Below are positions 20,451 to 34,548 of a stretch of DNA of 64,000 bases, in pieces. The DNA comes from Spiroplasma taiwanense CT-1 (GTDB lineage Bacteria > Bacillota_I > Bacilli_A > Mycoplasmatales > Mycoplasmataceae). A program made the translations under genes and the position numbers. Within the stretch, counting starts at the first letter, position 1, and each line of letters begins with the position of its first letter. The stretch is from positions 186,001 to 250,000 of the forward strand of contig NC_021846.1 of the NCBI RefSeq assembly GCF_000439435.1. Direction: 5' to 3'. A model generated the notes under the pieces. The model saw only the letters and a program-made list of their open reading frames with translations. It was not told the DNA's origin and did no database searches.

Positions 20451-21875
20451 ATGGCAAATCAAATTGAAAAAATTACACCAAGGGATGTAAATTTTAGTCA
20501 ATGATATACTGATGTTGTAAAAAATGCTGGTTTAATGGAATATGGTCCTGTAAAAGGAACAATGATTTTTAAACCGCATGGTTTTGGAATTTGAGAATTA
20601 ATACAAAAATTTGCAGATATTGAGTTTAAAAAAGAGGAAGTTAAAAATGTCTATTTCCCTTTATTAATTCCTGAAAAATTATTTAAAGTTGAAAAAGAAC
20701 ATATTGAAGGATTTGCACCAGAATTAGCAACGGTTACAAAAGTTGGAGATAAGGAATTGGGAGAAAATCTTTATATACGTCCTACAAGTGAGGTATTGAT
20801 TGCTGATTTTTTATCTAGAGAAATAAAATCTTATAGAGATTTGCCTATTAAATATAATCAATGAGCAAATGTTATGAGATGGGAAAAAACAACTAGACCT
20901 TTTTTAAGAAGTAGTGAGTTTTTATGACAAGAAGGACATACTTTTCATGCATCAAGAGAAGAAGCAAAAAAAATGACTTTAGATATTCTAGAAATATATA
21001 AATATATTGCAAATGAAATTTTACTTTTACCTGTTATTTTTGGTAAAAAAACAGAAAAAGAAAAGTTTGCAGGAGCAAAGGAAACTTATACTATTGAATC
21101 ACTTATGTATGATGGACAAGCACTTCAATGTGGAACAAGTCATTATTTTGAAGATAATTTTTCAAAAGTTTTTAATATAAAATTTCAAAATAAAAATCAA
21201 GAAGAAGAAAATCCATATTCAACAAGTTGAGGAATTTCTACAAGATTAATTGGTGCTATAATTATGACTCATTCTGATGATTTTGGATTAGTTTTGCCAA
21301 GCAAAATTGCACCAATTCAAATTTCTTTAATTGCAATAAATGATTTTGTTGAAGTTATACAAACTTGTGAAAAATTAAAATCTATGTTCGAGTTAAAATA
21401 TAGAGTGGAATTAGATAAGACAGATAAATCATTTGGTTTTAAAATTTCTGAAGCAGAAATAAAAGGTGTTCCAATAAGAATTGAAATTGGACCAAGAGAT
21501 TTAAAAAATGGTGTTGCCACAGTTTCAAGAAGAGATTTAAGAACAAAAGAACAAGTGGAAATTGAAAAAATAAATGATTATATAGAAAAACAAATTTCTG
21601 AATATGACAAAAATCTTTATAATAAAGCACTTCAACATAGAAAAAATCTTACTTTTAAAGCAAATACATTAGAAGAATATATTTCAATTATTGATAAAAA
21701 TCCTGGTTATGTTCTTGTACCATTTTGTGGCGAAATAGAGTGTGAAACAGATATTAAACATAAAACTTCAACAAATTCAAGATGTATTCCGAGTGATATT
21801 GAACAGATTAATTCGATTTGTTTTAATTGTAGTAAAAAATCTTCACTAATGGTTTATTTTGCAAGAGCTTATTAA
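20451..21875 (+). CDS. proS: Prolyl-tRNA synthetase, eukaryote/archaea-like type
   Basis: 474 residues. Class II motif 2 is [22 protein letters not shown], and the anticodon-binding domain holds KIAPIQISLI. The C-terminal zinc-binding tail (CGEIECETDI ... ICFNCSKKS) and the absence of the bacterial editing insertion identify the eukaryote/archaea-like ProRS common in mycoplasmas. It charges tRNA-Pro. The start is one base after the upstream stop. Confidence 0.97.
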
Positions 21876-21900
21876 AATCAAAGTGTTTTGATTTTTTTAT
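21875..21900 (+). terminator. Terminator after proS
   Basis: AAATCAAA, a short loop, then TTTGATTT and a T-run, directly at the proS stop. Confidence 0.85.
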
Positions 21901-21985
21901 TTTTATAAAAATAAAATATTTTAGTTAAAGTATCATAGTTAAAAGATTTTTTTATTTATTATATAATAATTTAAGGTGAAGCATT

Positions 21986-22909
21986 ATGAAAGAAACTACT
22001 ATTGAGAGCTTTGATGGAAAAGAAATATCATTACGAATTTGAGATCAAGTAGAAGAAGTAAAAGGTATAATACAACTTGTACATGGAAGTTGTGAACATT
22101 CATTAAGATATAATAATTTTGCAAATTTTATGAATGACCAAGGTTGAATTGTTATTGGAAGTGATCATAGAGGTCATGGAAAAACAGCAAACTTGGAAAA
22201 TAAAGAATTAGGTTATTTTAGCGATAATGATGGTTGAAATACTATAATTAAAGATTTAAAAGAAGTTAATAATTTTATAAAATCTAATTTTACTAATACT
22301 AAAATAGTAATGCTCGGCCATTCAATGGGAAGTTTTATGGCACGAAACTATATCATTGATTTTGGAAATACAATCGATGGATGTATTTTAAGTGGTACTT
22401 CATGATATTCAAAAACTTTATTAAAATTCTCAAAATTAATAGCATCAAAAAGACAATCCTTTTACGGTAGTAAAAATATTGATAAATTTATTTGAAAATT
22501 AAGTTATCAAAAATTTAATAATAAATTTAAAAAAGAGGGTATAACAGGTGTAGAGTGATTATCAATTGATAAAAACAATGTTGAAAATTTTGTAAATGAT
22601 CCTTTATGTTGATTTATTTTTACAACTTCTGCTTTTAAAGACCTTTTCACAGGTTTATTATTTATTCAAAAAAAAGCAAATATAAAAAAAATTAGAAAAG
22701 ATTTAAAAATTTTGCTTATTTCAGGAAAAGATGATCCTGTTGGTAATTTTTCAAAAAAAGTAAAAAAAACTTATAGAATTTTTAAAAATAAAAAATTAGA
22801 TGTGAAAATTAAATTATATGATAAATTAAGACATGAAATTTTATTTGACTTATCAAAAGAACAAGTTTATATTGATATTTTAGAATTTTTAAAAAAACTA
22901 CTAAAATAA
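21986..22909 (+). CDS. Alpha/beta hydrolase, lysophospholipase/S33-like
   Basis: 307 residues. Oxyanion segment VHGSCEHSLRY, GSDHRGHGKT, the nucleophile elbow GHSMGS, Asp in SGKDDPVG and His in LRHEIL make a complete Ser-Asp-His set. This is the monoglyceride lipase/lysophospholipase-like pattern often found in mollicutes, which take host lipids. There is no signal peptide, so it is cytosolic or peripherally membrane-bound. Monocistronic, preceded by TTAAGGTG. Confidence 0.9.
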
Positions 22910-23036
22910 TTTTAAAATTATTTTAGTTAAACTTTATTTTATTGTGATATATAATTAATTTGTATACGACTTAGTGATTAATTTTATAATTGTACATATT
23001 TAAATTTTTAGAATAGGAATTTGAGGGGGTATTTGT

Positions 23037-23564
23037 ATGTCTACAAAACCAGGAGATTTAGTTCTTGTTCATGCATATAAACATAATGGTAATTTATATC
23101 GATCTTGGGAAAATGTTATTGTTTTTGAAAATAATGAAGATTGTCTGATTTTAATAAATGAAGAAGTTTTAATTACAGAATTTAATGGAAGAAGATGAAA
23201 AACAAATGAACCTGCTATTTGATTTTTTTTCAAAGACAAGTGATATAACACAATATGTATGTTTAAAGAACGTGGGATAAATTATTATTGTAATTTAGCT
23301 TCACCATATATTGTTGAAGAAAATACAATAAAATATATAGATTATGATTTAGATTTTAAAGTTTTTAATGATTATAGTTACAAAATCTTAGACTTAAGAG
23401 AATTTAATAGAAATAGAATTTCTTGAAATTATTCTAGGGAAATTGTTGAAAAAATTTGAGAAAATGTGGATTTATTGAAAAAGGATATAGAATTAAAGAA
23501 AAATAGTTTTGATCATAACTATGTAAAAGAAATTTGAAGAAAATATAAAGAAAATCTAAAATAG
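23037..23564 (+). CDS. DUF402 (YgaC-like) nucleoside tri/diphosphatase
   Basis: 175 residues. It starts with KPGDLVLVHAYKHNG and continues with NEPAIWFFFKDKWYN, YYCNLASP and KYIDYDLDFKVF. These are the conserved acidic and aromatic clusters of the DUF402 family, whose studied Gram-positive members hydrolyse nucleoside tri- and diphosphates with Mg2+/Mn2+. It is preceded by TTGAGGGGG, stands alone, and is followed closely by lepA. Confidence 0.92.
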
Positions 23565-23643
23565 ACTTATATTTACTTTATTTTATTGAAAAAAAATGTT
23601 TAAAATAATAACTAGTACATAAATATTTAAGGGAGAAATTACT

Positions 23644-25446
23644 ATGGACAAAACAAAGATACGAAACTTTAGTATAATTGCTCATATTGATCATGGTAAA
23701 TCAACTTTAGCAGATAGAATTTTAGAATTAACTGGTGCACTTGAAAAAAGAGAAATGCAAGCGCAAATTTTAGATTCAATGGATATTGAAAGAGAACGTG
23801 GAATTACTATAAAATTAAATTCAGTTCAATTAAAATATAAGGCAAAAGATAATGAAGAATACATTTTTCATTTAATTGATACTCCAGGACATGTTGATTT
23901 TACATATGAAGTTTCAAGAAGTTTAGCTGCTTGTGAAGGAGCATTACTAGTTGTTGATGCCAGTCAAGGAATTGAAGCACAAACAATGGCAAATGTTTAC
24001 TTAGCACTGGATAATAATTTGGAAATTGTACCAGTAATTAATAAAATAGATTTACCAGCTGCAGATCATCAAAGAGTAAAAGAAGAAATTGAATCAGTTA
24101 TTGGCATTGATTGTACTAATGCTCCAATGATTAGTGCAAAAACTGGATTAAATGTAGAAGATGTTTTAGAAGCAATTGTTAATTTTGTTCCTTTTCCACT
24201 TGAAGCAGATGACTCAAAACCACTAAAAGCACTGATTTTTGATTCATATTATGATAAATATAGAGGTGTAATGGTTTCAATTAGAATTGTAGAAGGAACA
24301 GTTGAAGTTGGTCAATCAATTAGAATGATGCAATCAAATGCAGTTTATGAAGTAACAGAACTTGGTGTTAAAAGTCCTTTTGAAGTAAAAAAAACTAAAT
24401 TAGAAGCAGGTGAAGTTGGATGATTAGCAGCATCAATTAAAACTGTTAGAGATGTTCACGTTGGAGATACAATTACATCAAAAGAAAATGAAGCATCTGA
24501 GCCACTACAAGGATATAAAAAATTAAATCCAATGGTTTATTGTGGAATTTACCCAATTGATACTGCAAAATATAAAGATTTAAAAGAAGCACTTGAAAAA
24601 ATAAGTTTAAGTGATGCGAGTTTAGTTTATGAAGCTGAAAGCTCACAATCATTAGGATTTGGTTTTAGATGCGGATTTTTGGGTTTACTTCATATGGATG
24701 TAATTCAGGAAAGATTAGAAAGAGAATATGATCTTACTTTAATTGCAACTGCACCCTCAGTAATTTATAAGATAACTCAAACTGATGATCAAATAATTGA
24801 AATTGATAATCCCGCTTTATTGCCTGACCCACAAAAAATTAAATTTATTGAAGAACCATATGTCAAAGTTACAATTATGACTCCAGATCAATATTTAGGA
24901 GATTTAATGGGATTATGTCAAGATAAAAGGGGAAATTATTTAAACATTGAATATATTGATGATAGTAGACGAACTTTAACATATGAAATGCCCTTGAATG
25001 AAATTGTCTTTGATTTTTTTAACAAATTAAAATCAATTTCAAAAGGATATGCTTCATTTGATTATGATTTAATAGATTATAAACAATCAAAACTTATTAA
25101 AATGGATATACTTTTAAACGGAGATATAATTGATGCACTTTCAACAATTGTGCATAAGGATTTTGCATATCATAGGGGAAAAATTTTAACAAAAAAATTA
25201 GAAGAAATAATCCCAAGGCAAAATTTTGAAGTACCAATTCAAGCTGCAATTGGAAGCAAAATTATTGCAAGAGAAACAATTAAAGCAATGAGAAAAAATG
25301 TTCTTGCAAAATGTTATGGTGGAGATATTTCACGTAAGAAAAAACTATTAGAAAAACAAAAGGAAGGAAAGAAAAGAATGAAAGCAATTGGTTCTGTAGA
25401 AGTACCACAAGAAGCTTTTATAGCTGTTCTTAAATTAGATGATTAA
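23644..25446 (+). CDS. lepA: Elongation factor 4 (LepA)
   Basis: 600 residues, full length. G1 [11 protein letters not shown]3 DTPGH, G4 NKID, then domain II, and the LepA-specific C-terminal domain ending in [19 protein letters not shown]. One UGA-Trp at 24421 joins the two halves. The GTPase acts on stalled or mis-translocated ribosomes. Preceded by AAGGGAG. Confidence 0.98.
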
Positions 25447-25447
25447 T

Positions 25448-25883
25448 ATGGAATTTATATTTGATTATTCAATAAATAATGATGTTTTTTTTAGAAGCAA
25501 AAAAAATTAGAGATGTAGTTTTTGTTAAAGAACAAGAATGTCCGATTAATGAAGAATTTGATAAGTATGATAATGTAAGTTATCATATAGTTGGTTTTTT
25601 GAATAAGAAGCCAGTTTGTTGTGCTAAAATATTGAAAAAAAAAGATGAAAAATGGTATTTAGGAAGAATTGCTGTTTTAAAAGAAAATAGAGATCAAAAT
25701 TTAGTGTTTGATCTTATGAAATATTTGATTGAATTTTTTATAAAAAATATTAATCAAAAAGAATTATATTTAAATGCACAAATTTATGCACTAAATTTTT
25801 ACAAAAAATTAAATTTCAATGAAATTGGAGAAACTTTTTTCGAAGCTAATATAGAACATATAAAAATGGTAAGATTTTTTTAG
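25448..25883 (+). pseudogene. GNAT-family N-acetyltransferase with homopolymer frameshift near the start
   Basis: The natural start appears to be the ATG at 25448, one base after the lepA stop, giving MEFIFDYSINNDV. At the T8 run 25485-25492 the frame is lost; with one T fewer it runs on into FLEAKKIRDVVFVKEQECP, the GNAT N-terminal pattern. The rest (to 25883) is intact, including YLGRIAVL and the C-terminal ALNFYKKLNF acetyl-CoA-binding region. An internal ATG near 25479 could still give a 134-residue product lacking only the first strand. Target of acetylation unknown. Confidence 0.7.
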
Positions 25884-26036
25884 ATTTTATCATTTTTTAT
25901 TAAATAAATTTTTATAACATAATATTGAAAATATTTAATATAATTTATTTCTTATTTAAATAATAAATAAATTATATGGTACCTAAGAGTTTATTTTTTA
26001 AGTTATAATAATTAAAATGGAAGGAAGGTTTTTAAG

Positions 26037-26921
26037 GTGAAACAAATAAAAATATGGAGATTTTTGATAATTTTTGTAACTTCAATTTTTTTAATAGTTT
26101 TTTTACCTTTCTTTTCAATTTTAGTAGTCGAAGATTTAGTGACAATTAGTATTTCTACAGTATTTATAAAAACATCAATATTTACTGTGTTATTAATGAC
26201 TTTTGGTTTTTTTTATTTAATATCAGGTATTTTAACAAACTCCTTTAAAAATAAACCAATGAAAATTTTTGGCTCAATAAATGGAGTTATTATTACATTT
26301 ACAATTATTTTACTAACAATGGATATGTATATGTCACCATTTTCAAATATTACTAGAATTATTTGATTTTTTCCTACTTTGGCTTTTCTAATATTAGATT
26401 TTGCAATTGAAATTATTCAAATTTCAATTAATTTTAATTTTTTGGGGCAAAACACTTCAATTAATAATTCTTTAAATCAGTCTTCTAATAATATTGTTGA
26501 ATCAGTAGAATTTGCGAATGTAAATCCATTAGTTGATGTAAAAGATTCGACTGAATTAAAAAATAAAATTCTAAATATGAGATCGGGGTTAAATAAACCT
26601 TATGATCAAGCAATTGAAGAAATTGAACAAACAGGAGCACTAAATGGTTTAGATATGAGTAATCTTTTATTAAAAAGTGATGAACAGGAACTAGAATCAA
26701 AAATAGTGCCTAAAAAAGTTTTAAAAGAAGATATTAAAGATAAGAACTTAAATTATGAAGAAGCTTTTAATAGTAAAACAGAACCTTTTTTAGAAGATCC
26801 ATTAGCAAATTTATCTGAAGATTATGAAAGTATTCATTCAACTGGTTTATCAAGACAGGATTCAAGACCTGAGTATAAATATATTTCTCGTAGGTCAAAT
26901 AGAAAAGATAACAAACATTAA
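26037..26921 (+). CDS. Membrane protein with four helices and acidic cytosolic tail
   Basis: 294 residues from a GTG at 26037 with GGAAGG upstream. Residues 1-125 hold four hydrophobic helices. The tail from about residue 140 is hydrophilic and acidic, ends in the basic SRRSNRKDNKH, and looks disordered. UGA at 26364-26366 is Trp. Family not recognised. It starts a run of uncharacterised genes reaching 31034, although a terminator separates it from the next gene. Confidence 0.82.
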
Positions 26922-26927
26922 TTTTTA

Positions 26928-26963
26928 GAATTTAAACAATTTATTAGTTTAAATTCTTTTTTT
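26928..26963 (+). terminator. Terminator after the four-helix membrane protein
   Basis: GAATTTAAAC (26928-26937) pairs with GTTTAAATTC (26947-26956), followed by seven T. Confidence 0.9.
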
Positions 26964-27000
26964 ATATAGTGTTAAAATAATTTAGTTAGGGGATTTATAG

Positions 27001-27873
27001 ATGAATATTGAAAAGAAACAAAAAATAGCAAAAAAAATTAATCCAAAAAATGATTTAATTGGGTCTGCGATTACCTTAAGCATTGTTTATATTTTTAGAA
27101 TAATAATTATTGCTTTCTGAATTATTGCTCCAATAATTTTTGCTTTGATAATTGCTTTTGATGATGGAATTAGAAATTTAATTAATTACATTAATTCACT
27201 TATTTTTTATAAACCCGGAGAAATTTATGATGTTGGTATAAATAATTTAGTTATTTGAATAATAGCACCATTTTTTTGAGTGTTCAATGTTTTAATAATG
27301 TTATTTTTTGTAGTAATTCCCTTTTTTAAAAAATCTTCTTGAAGAAAAAAAGCATATCTTTCATTTAATTTTATTTTTTGATCTCTGTTATTTATAGCAA
27401 TCATATATGCAATTTGGCTAACAATTCCTTTTTATAAACATGAAGCTGAAGTTGGAAGTGGTGAATCTATTGAGAATAATAATGTAATAGATTTTTATTG
27501 AAGTTCATTAAATCTAACTTTTAACCCTTTTAGTGGTTGAATGATCGCTCTACAATCTATTTATGTTGTACTTTTTATATTTGGAATTTTTTTAATATTT
27601 GAATCTGATATGTTAAGAAAACTGAAATTAGATTATTATAGATTTACTGTTAATAGGAAAAATAATTCTCTTATGAATCAGGTTTTAGAGGGAAAAATAA
27701 ATTTTGGTGACTATGAAGCAAAAGATTTAAATAGTGAAATCAAAAGACTAAAAAATGAGTTAACTATAGAAGCAAGAGAACAAAGAGTGCAAAAAAGATT
27801 AAATGAATTGGAAGAGAGAGCAAATAGAAAAAATGCAAAAAAATTTAAAAATAAAAAAGAAACTAAGTTATAA
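27001..27873 (+). CDS. Four-helix membrane protein with C-terminal coiled coil
   Basis: 290 residues; the ATG at 27001 follows TTAGGGG. Four hydrophobic helices in residues 20-215 contain several UGA-Trp codons. From about residue 230 there is a basic coiled coil (NSEIKRLKNEL, then KRLNELEERANRK) that would face the cytosol. The architecture is like the preceding membrane protein, so the two may be partners. The 3' end overlaps the metallopeptidase gene by about 41 bases. Confidence 0.82.
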
Positions 27874-28513
27874 AGGAAAAGAAATAGAATATTTTTTAGT
27901 ACTTAAAAATCAAAAGTATATTCGTTTAAAAATTATTGATGAAAGTATTATTGTTTCTGCACCAACTATAGCAAATGATTGAGAAATTGAACAATTAATA
28001 TATAAGAATATTTCAAAAATAATAAAAATTATTGAATATAGAGAAAAAAATAGATTTTTTCAAATTAGTGAAAATGGCTTTATAAAAATAAATAATCAAG
28101 AATTTTTTGCTTCATTTAAAAAGGAACCAAATTTAAATAATAAAATGGAATTTAAATTATATGATTCTACAGAAGAAACTTTAAAAAAGATGTATAAAAA
28201 ACTTTCAATTATATTTTTAAATTATTTTCAGGAGCTAGTAAGTTTTTGAAAACAAAAAATGGATTTGGATTTTAAAAATTTATCAGTTAAAGAAATAAAG
28301 GGAAAATGAGGAGTTTGTTTTCCTGAAAAATCTAAAATCATATTAAACATAAAATTAATTCATTTTCAAAAAGATGCATTAGAATATGTAATTATTCATG
28401 AGTTAAGTCACCTTATTCATAAAAATCATTCAAAAGATTTTTGAAAGCATGTGGAAAAATATTTGCCAAATTACAAAAAGGTGAGTGATTTATTAAAAGT
28501 AAATGCAATATAA
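27833..28513 (+). CDS. YgjP-like (DUF45) zinc metallopeptidase
   Basis: 226 residues. The zinc motif is HELSHLIHKNHSKDFW: HE-x2-H plus the downstream His and Asp of the YgjP/WLM group. Upstream, KWGVCFPEKSKIILN matches the conserved 'WG-x-C' strand. The ATG at 27833 lies inside the end of the preceding gene, so the genes overlap and are probably coupled; a later non-ATG start is possible. No signal peptide, so cytosolic. Substrate unknown. Confidence 0.88.
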
Positions 28514-28543
28514 AGTATAATAATTTTATTGGAGGCATTAATT

Positions 28544-29509
28544 ATGGGTTGAAAGAAGGATTTTAAAAAATTTTCAAAAAAAACTACTAATAAATCTTCT
28601 ATTTTTGATTACTCTGAAAATGTTTCAAGTAATATTAATTGAGAACGTTCTATAAAAGGATTAAATTATTGAAATATTGATAATTTAATTATTAAAATTG
28701 AATTTTATAATAGAAAAATTAAGGAAATTCTATTAGTACAAAAATTTCCGAATGAATTTAAAGACTATTCTTGAAATTTTAAAAAAATCGATATAACAGA
28801 AAAATTTTATTCTTATCCAATGACAAGTTATTTTCAAAATATATATAATTTTGTAAATCAAAAAATAGGATCATATGAAGCTTCATTAGTTTTAATGAGT
28901 ATTTCAAAATTTACTTATTTTACAACGTTAAAGTTTTGAAAAATTTTTAATCACACTTTTTCAAATAAAGATATAAATGAAAAACCTCTTTTAAGAGTTT
29001 TTGAAGTAATGCAAAGAACTGGTTTAGACTCAATTGAAAATATATTAGAGAAAATATTATTAATAATTGATAATAAAAAGATCGATTTATATAAACAACA
29101 TTTAATTGTGGAAGAAATTATTGATTTAGGAGATGACTTTACTTATCATTGATCTAGAATGTTTGATCAAGTTATAGATTTAACGGTTGAAACGTTTTTA
29201 TTTCAAAATAAATATGGAAAGACAACATCTTCAACATATTCAAATATTTTTGAAGAGGAAAAGGATTTTGAAGATTTCTTTGAAAAGACAAAAACAATGG
29301 TATTTAATGATGAGGTTAATGAAGCATTTGCATATTTTGAAATTACAAAAATGGCAAAACCAGATGAATTTAAAAAAATATATAGAAAATATGCAAAGAA
29401 ATTTCATCCTGATGTAAATTCAGATCCAAATTCTTCAAATGAAATGAAAAAAATTAATGTATTTAAAACTATTATTGAACAATATTATGAGAAATATGAA
29501 ATCATTTAA
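28544..29509 (+). CDS. C-terminal J-domain (DnaJ-like) protein
   Basis: 321 residues from an ATG after TTGGAGG. The first 240 residues are an unrecognised mainly helical region. Residues about 255-318 form a J domain with a HPD motif (RKYAKKFHPDVNSD) flanked by two helices. This J-at-the-end layout differs from DnaJ and CbpA and suggests a specialised DnaK recruiter. It lies between a metallopeptidase and two helical proteins, so protein quality control at the membrane is a reasonable but unproven theme. Eight UGA-Trp codons confirm the code. Confidence 0.88.
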
Positions 29510-29525
29510 GAAAAGGAATTAGAAA

Positions 29526-30217
29526 ATGCAAGAAAAAATATGAATGGATTTAATTAATTCTTCAAATTCAATTATTAATAATTTTTCTTCTGATCAGAAA
29601 GTTATTATTGAAACAGTGAAAAATTTTAGTGATAATTTAGTTTTATTTTCACAAATTTATTTATCTGATAGAGAATCATTTTTTCGTTTTCTAAAGGGAA
29701 AATATAATTATTTCTATTTGCAAGCAACTTCAATTATTTCAAGTGCTGATTCTGTGTCAGTAATAATGCAATTAAATGAAGGAGTAAAGGATTACTTAAT
29801 TTATTTAGACAGTTATTAGTTACACTAGACTCACTTTCAAGTCAATATTGACTAAGAGTTAATAAAAAATTTCTAAAAAATCCAAAAAAAGATTTGATAA
29901 AAACTTTAATTTTCTTATCAAATAATTCAATTTTTGAAAAAAATAAAGAATTTTTAAGAGTTCATTTAAAAATTCTTGAAAAAAATAAAATAAAATTAGA
30001 TAATTTTTTTGAAGAAAAAATGAATAAATCACTTTGAATTGAGATTAAAGAATTAAAACAAAAAATTCTTAATAAACATGATAGTAATTTTGAATACTTT
30101 AAGGAATTAATAGCGAAAACAGAAGATTTTGCAGATGATATGATAGTTAACCTATGAGCAATTTTAGCTGTAAATATAAGTTACTTGGAGTATTTAAACT
30201 CTCTAGTGAAAGGATAA
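29526..30217 (+). pseudogene. Frameshifted helical hypothetical protein
   Basis: From the ATG at 29526 the frame runs 97 codons to a TAG at 29817-29819. The reading then continues uninterrupted in another frame from about 29804 to a TAA at 30215-30217. One extra T in the TTT at 29804-29806 would join them as YFRQLLVTLDSL, giving about 230 residues. All-helical, no membrane segment, no known family. It starts 16 bases after the J-domain gene and ends 4 bases before the next gene, so it belongs to the same operon. Confidence 0.65.
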
Positions 30218-30221
30218 AATA

Positions 30222-31034
30222 ATGGAATTAAAAGAATATGAAAATTATAGTTTTATGCCCTATGAAATGATAAGTAAGGAAATATTTATTTTATATTCAT
30301 TATTTGGAGATGAAAACAAATATTTACAATCAATTCAACAAGATTGATTTTCAAAAAAAGATATTCATGAATTTAGAAAATTTATTGAAGAATCCTTTGA
30401 AAAAAATGAAATTCAAGCAAAAACTGAAGTAAATAGAGATAGTCTTAGTTGTCTTTTAAGAATGATGGCAATGTGTGATGCTTTTACTGATTTTGAAGAA
30501 ATTTATAATATTAGCTATAATCTTTTTGTTGAAAAAAATAAAGAATTATTAGAAAATTTGAAATTGTATGATTATGCTTTTAAGAAATATTTTGATTTCT
30601 TATTAGGAATATTTAAAGAAGAATTAGAAGAAACTCTTATTCCCGTGAAATATAAAATAGTTGTAGAGGATATTCAAAAAAGTATTTTAAGACTTGAAGA
30701 GTTAAATGAATTTAATTTTATAATTAAGGAAAATTATAGATTAAATGATTTGATAAGTGACTTATTAGATTTACTAGAGGAAACAAATGATGAAGTCCAA
30801 GAATTTGAAACTGATAATGAAGTTATTTTATACAATTTTTCAATATATTATTCTACAAAATTTTACTTTACTTTATTATTTAGAGAAAAAATTCTTTTAC
30901 AAATAGAAAAAGAAACAAATGTTATTATCGAAAATAATAAACCATTAATTGAAGAAGAGGAAATGAGATTATCAGAAACAACATTAAGTTCAGAACAATC
31001 CAAAGAAATTTTTTATAAAATACTTAAAAATTAA
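30222..31034 (+). CDS. Helical acidic hypothetical protein
   Basis: 270 residues from an ATG 4 bases after the preceding stop. Strongly acidic, Glu/Leu-rich and mainly helical, with coiled-coil potential over the last 120 residues and no membrane segment or known motif. Last gene of the 27001-31034 run. No function assigned. Confidence 0.8.
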
Positions 31035-31220
31035 GAAATTTTTTATTACATATTAAAATGAATTTCATTTTCAAAAATTATAGTATAAACTTAAATAATA
31101 CGTTTGATTTTGAAATTAAAAATTTAATATTAATAAAGTTAAAGTTATCAAATGTAAATTATATTAATTTTAAAAATAATATTTATTATTATTTTTTTGT
31201 TATTAAATTAGGAGAACAAC

Positions 31221-33044
31221 ATGAATAAAAAAATTATTAACATTGCAGTTATTGCCCACGTTGATGCAGGTAAATCAACATTAGTAGATGCTTTTTTAGG
31301 GCAAGCAGGGGTTTTTAGGGCAAATGAAGAAATAAAAGAACAAATTATGGATAGTAATGATCAAGAAAGAGAACGTGGAATTACTATTTATTCAAAAAAT
31401 TGTGCGATTGAATACAATGATTATAAAATAAATATTGTAGATACTCCTGGCCATGCTGATTTTTCAAGTGAGGTTGAAAGAATTATGAAAACTGTTGATA
31501 CAGTAATTCTTTTAGTAGATTCATCTGAAGGTCCAATGCCACAAACAAGATTTGTTTTATCAAAAGCTTTAGAGTTAGGTTTGAGACCAATTTTATTAAT
31601 TAATAAAATTGATAAAAAGGACCAGAGAGCATTAGAAGTTGTTGATGAGGTTCTTGAATTGTTTATGGAACTTGATGCTAATGAGGAACAAATTGAGTTT
31701 CCAACACTTTTTGGTATTGCAAGAGATGGAATTGTTCAATATTCAATTGAAGAAAAGAGTGAAAATTTAACACCATTATTTGAAACAATAATTAAACAAG
31801 TGGGAAACTATCCAATTGAATTGGCAAAAGAACCAATTCAATTACAAATTTCATCACTTGCATATGATTCTTTTATTGGAAGATTAGGAATTGGAAGACT
31901 ATTTAAAGGAATTTTAAAAGAGGGACAACAAGTAGCAATTTCAAAAAATGATGGTTCAATTGTAAAAGGTAAAGTTTCAGGACTTTTTATATATCAAGGT
32001 TTAAAAAGAGTAGCTGTTAAAGAAGTACAAGCTGGAGAAATTGTTGTAATTTCTGGAATTTCTGATTTGACTATTGGAGATACAGTTTGTGAAATTGATA
32101 AAATTGTTGCATTACCCCCAATTGTAATTGAAGAACCAACAATGAGTATGAATTTTTTAGTTAATACTTCACCTTTTGCGGGTAGAGTAGGAAAGTTTGT
32201 AACAACAAGAAATATTAAAGAAAGATTAGATAAAGAATTGGAAGTAAACGTTGGATTGAGAGTCGAAGCTTTAACTGATTCTTCAGCTGATGGATTTAAA
32301 GTTTTGGGTAGGGGGGAATTACACTTATCTGTTCTTATTGAAACAATGAGAAGAGAAGGTTTTGAACTTGGTATATCAAGACCTGAAGTAGTTATTAAAC
32401 TTGATGAAAATGGAAATAAATTAGAACCAATGGAAAAAGTAATTATTGATGTACCATCTGAATTTTCTGGTACTGTAATTAATAAATTAAATTTAAGAAA
32501 AGGAATAATGTTAGATATGGATTCGGATGGAATTAGAGATAAGGTTACTTATCAAGTTCCAACTAGAGGATTAATTGGTTTTAAATCAGAATTTACAAAC
32601 GATACTCGTGGAGAAGGAGTTATGGTTAAATCAAGTATTGGCTATGAACCATATAAAGGAACTATTGAGGGAAGACAAAATGGAACATTAGTTTCAATGG
32701 CAAATGGTGTTACTTTACCTTATGCATTAAATAATTTAGAAGAAAGAGGAATATTATTTGTTGGCCCTCAAGTAGAAGTGTATGATGGAATGATAGTTGG
32801 ACTTCATTCAAGAAATAATGATTTAAATGTAAATCCAACTACAGGTAAAAAACTTACAAATACAAGAGCATCAGGTAGTGATGATTCTGTTAAGTTAACT
32901 CCACCAAAAAAATTCACTTTAGAAGAAGCTTTAGAATTTATTGAATGAGATGAACTTGTTGAAGTTACACCAGAAGACATAAGATTGCGTAAAAAATGAT
33001 TAAGTGAAAATGAGAGAAAACAACATAGAAATGATCCACATTAG
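31221..33044 (+). CDS. typA: GTP-binding protein TypA/BipA
   Basis: 607 residues. G1 AHVDAGKSTL, switch I with RERGITI, G3 DTPGHADF, G4 NKIDK, domain V TRGLIGFKSEF, and the C-terminal PKKFTLEEALEF with a basic tail read through a UGA-Trp at 32946. A ribosome-binding translational GTPase linked in other bacteria to subunit assembly and stress. Preceded by TTAGGAG; the 186 bases upstream are AT-rich and contain only a weak hairpin. Confidence 0.98.
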
Positions 33045-33138
33045 TGGATAAATACTTTCTAAATTTAATATTTTAGATAAAAAAATAATAAGAAAAATGT
33101 AAAATAGAGTTATTATTAGAATATAAGGAGAAATTTAA

Positions 33139-34491
<1,353 letters not shown>

Positions 34492-34492
34492 T

Positions 34493-34523
34493 AAAAAGAA
34501 TTCACTAATGTGAATTTTTTTAT
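34493..34523 (+). terminator. Terminator after eno
   Basis: AAAGAATTCAC / GTGAATTTTTTT with loop TAAT. Confidence 0.85.
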
Positions 34524-34548
34524 TATAAAATAATTGTGGTGAAAAATT

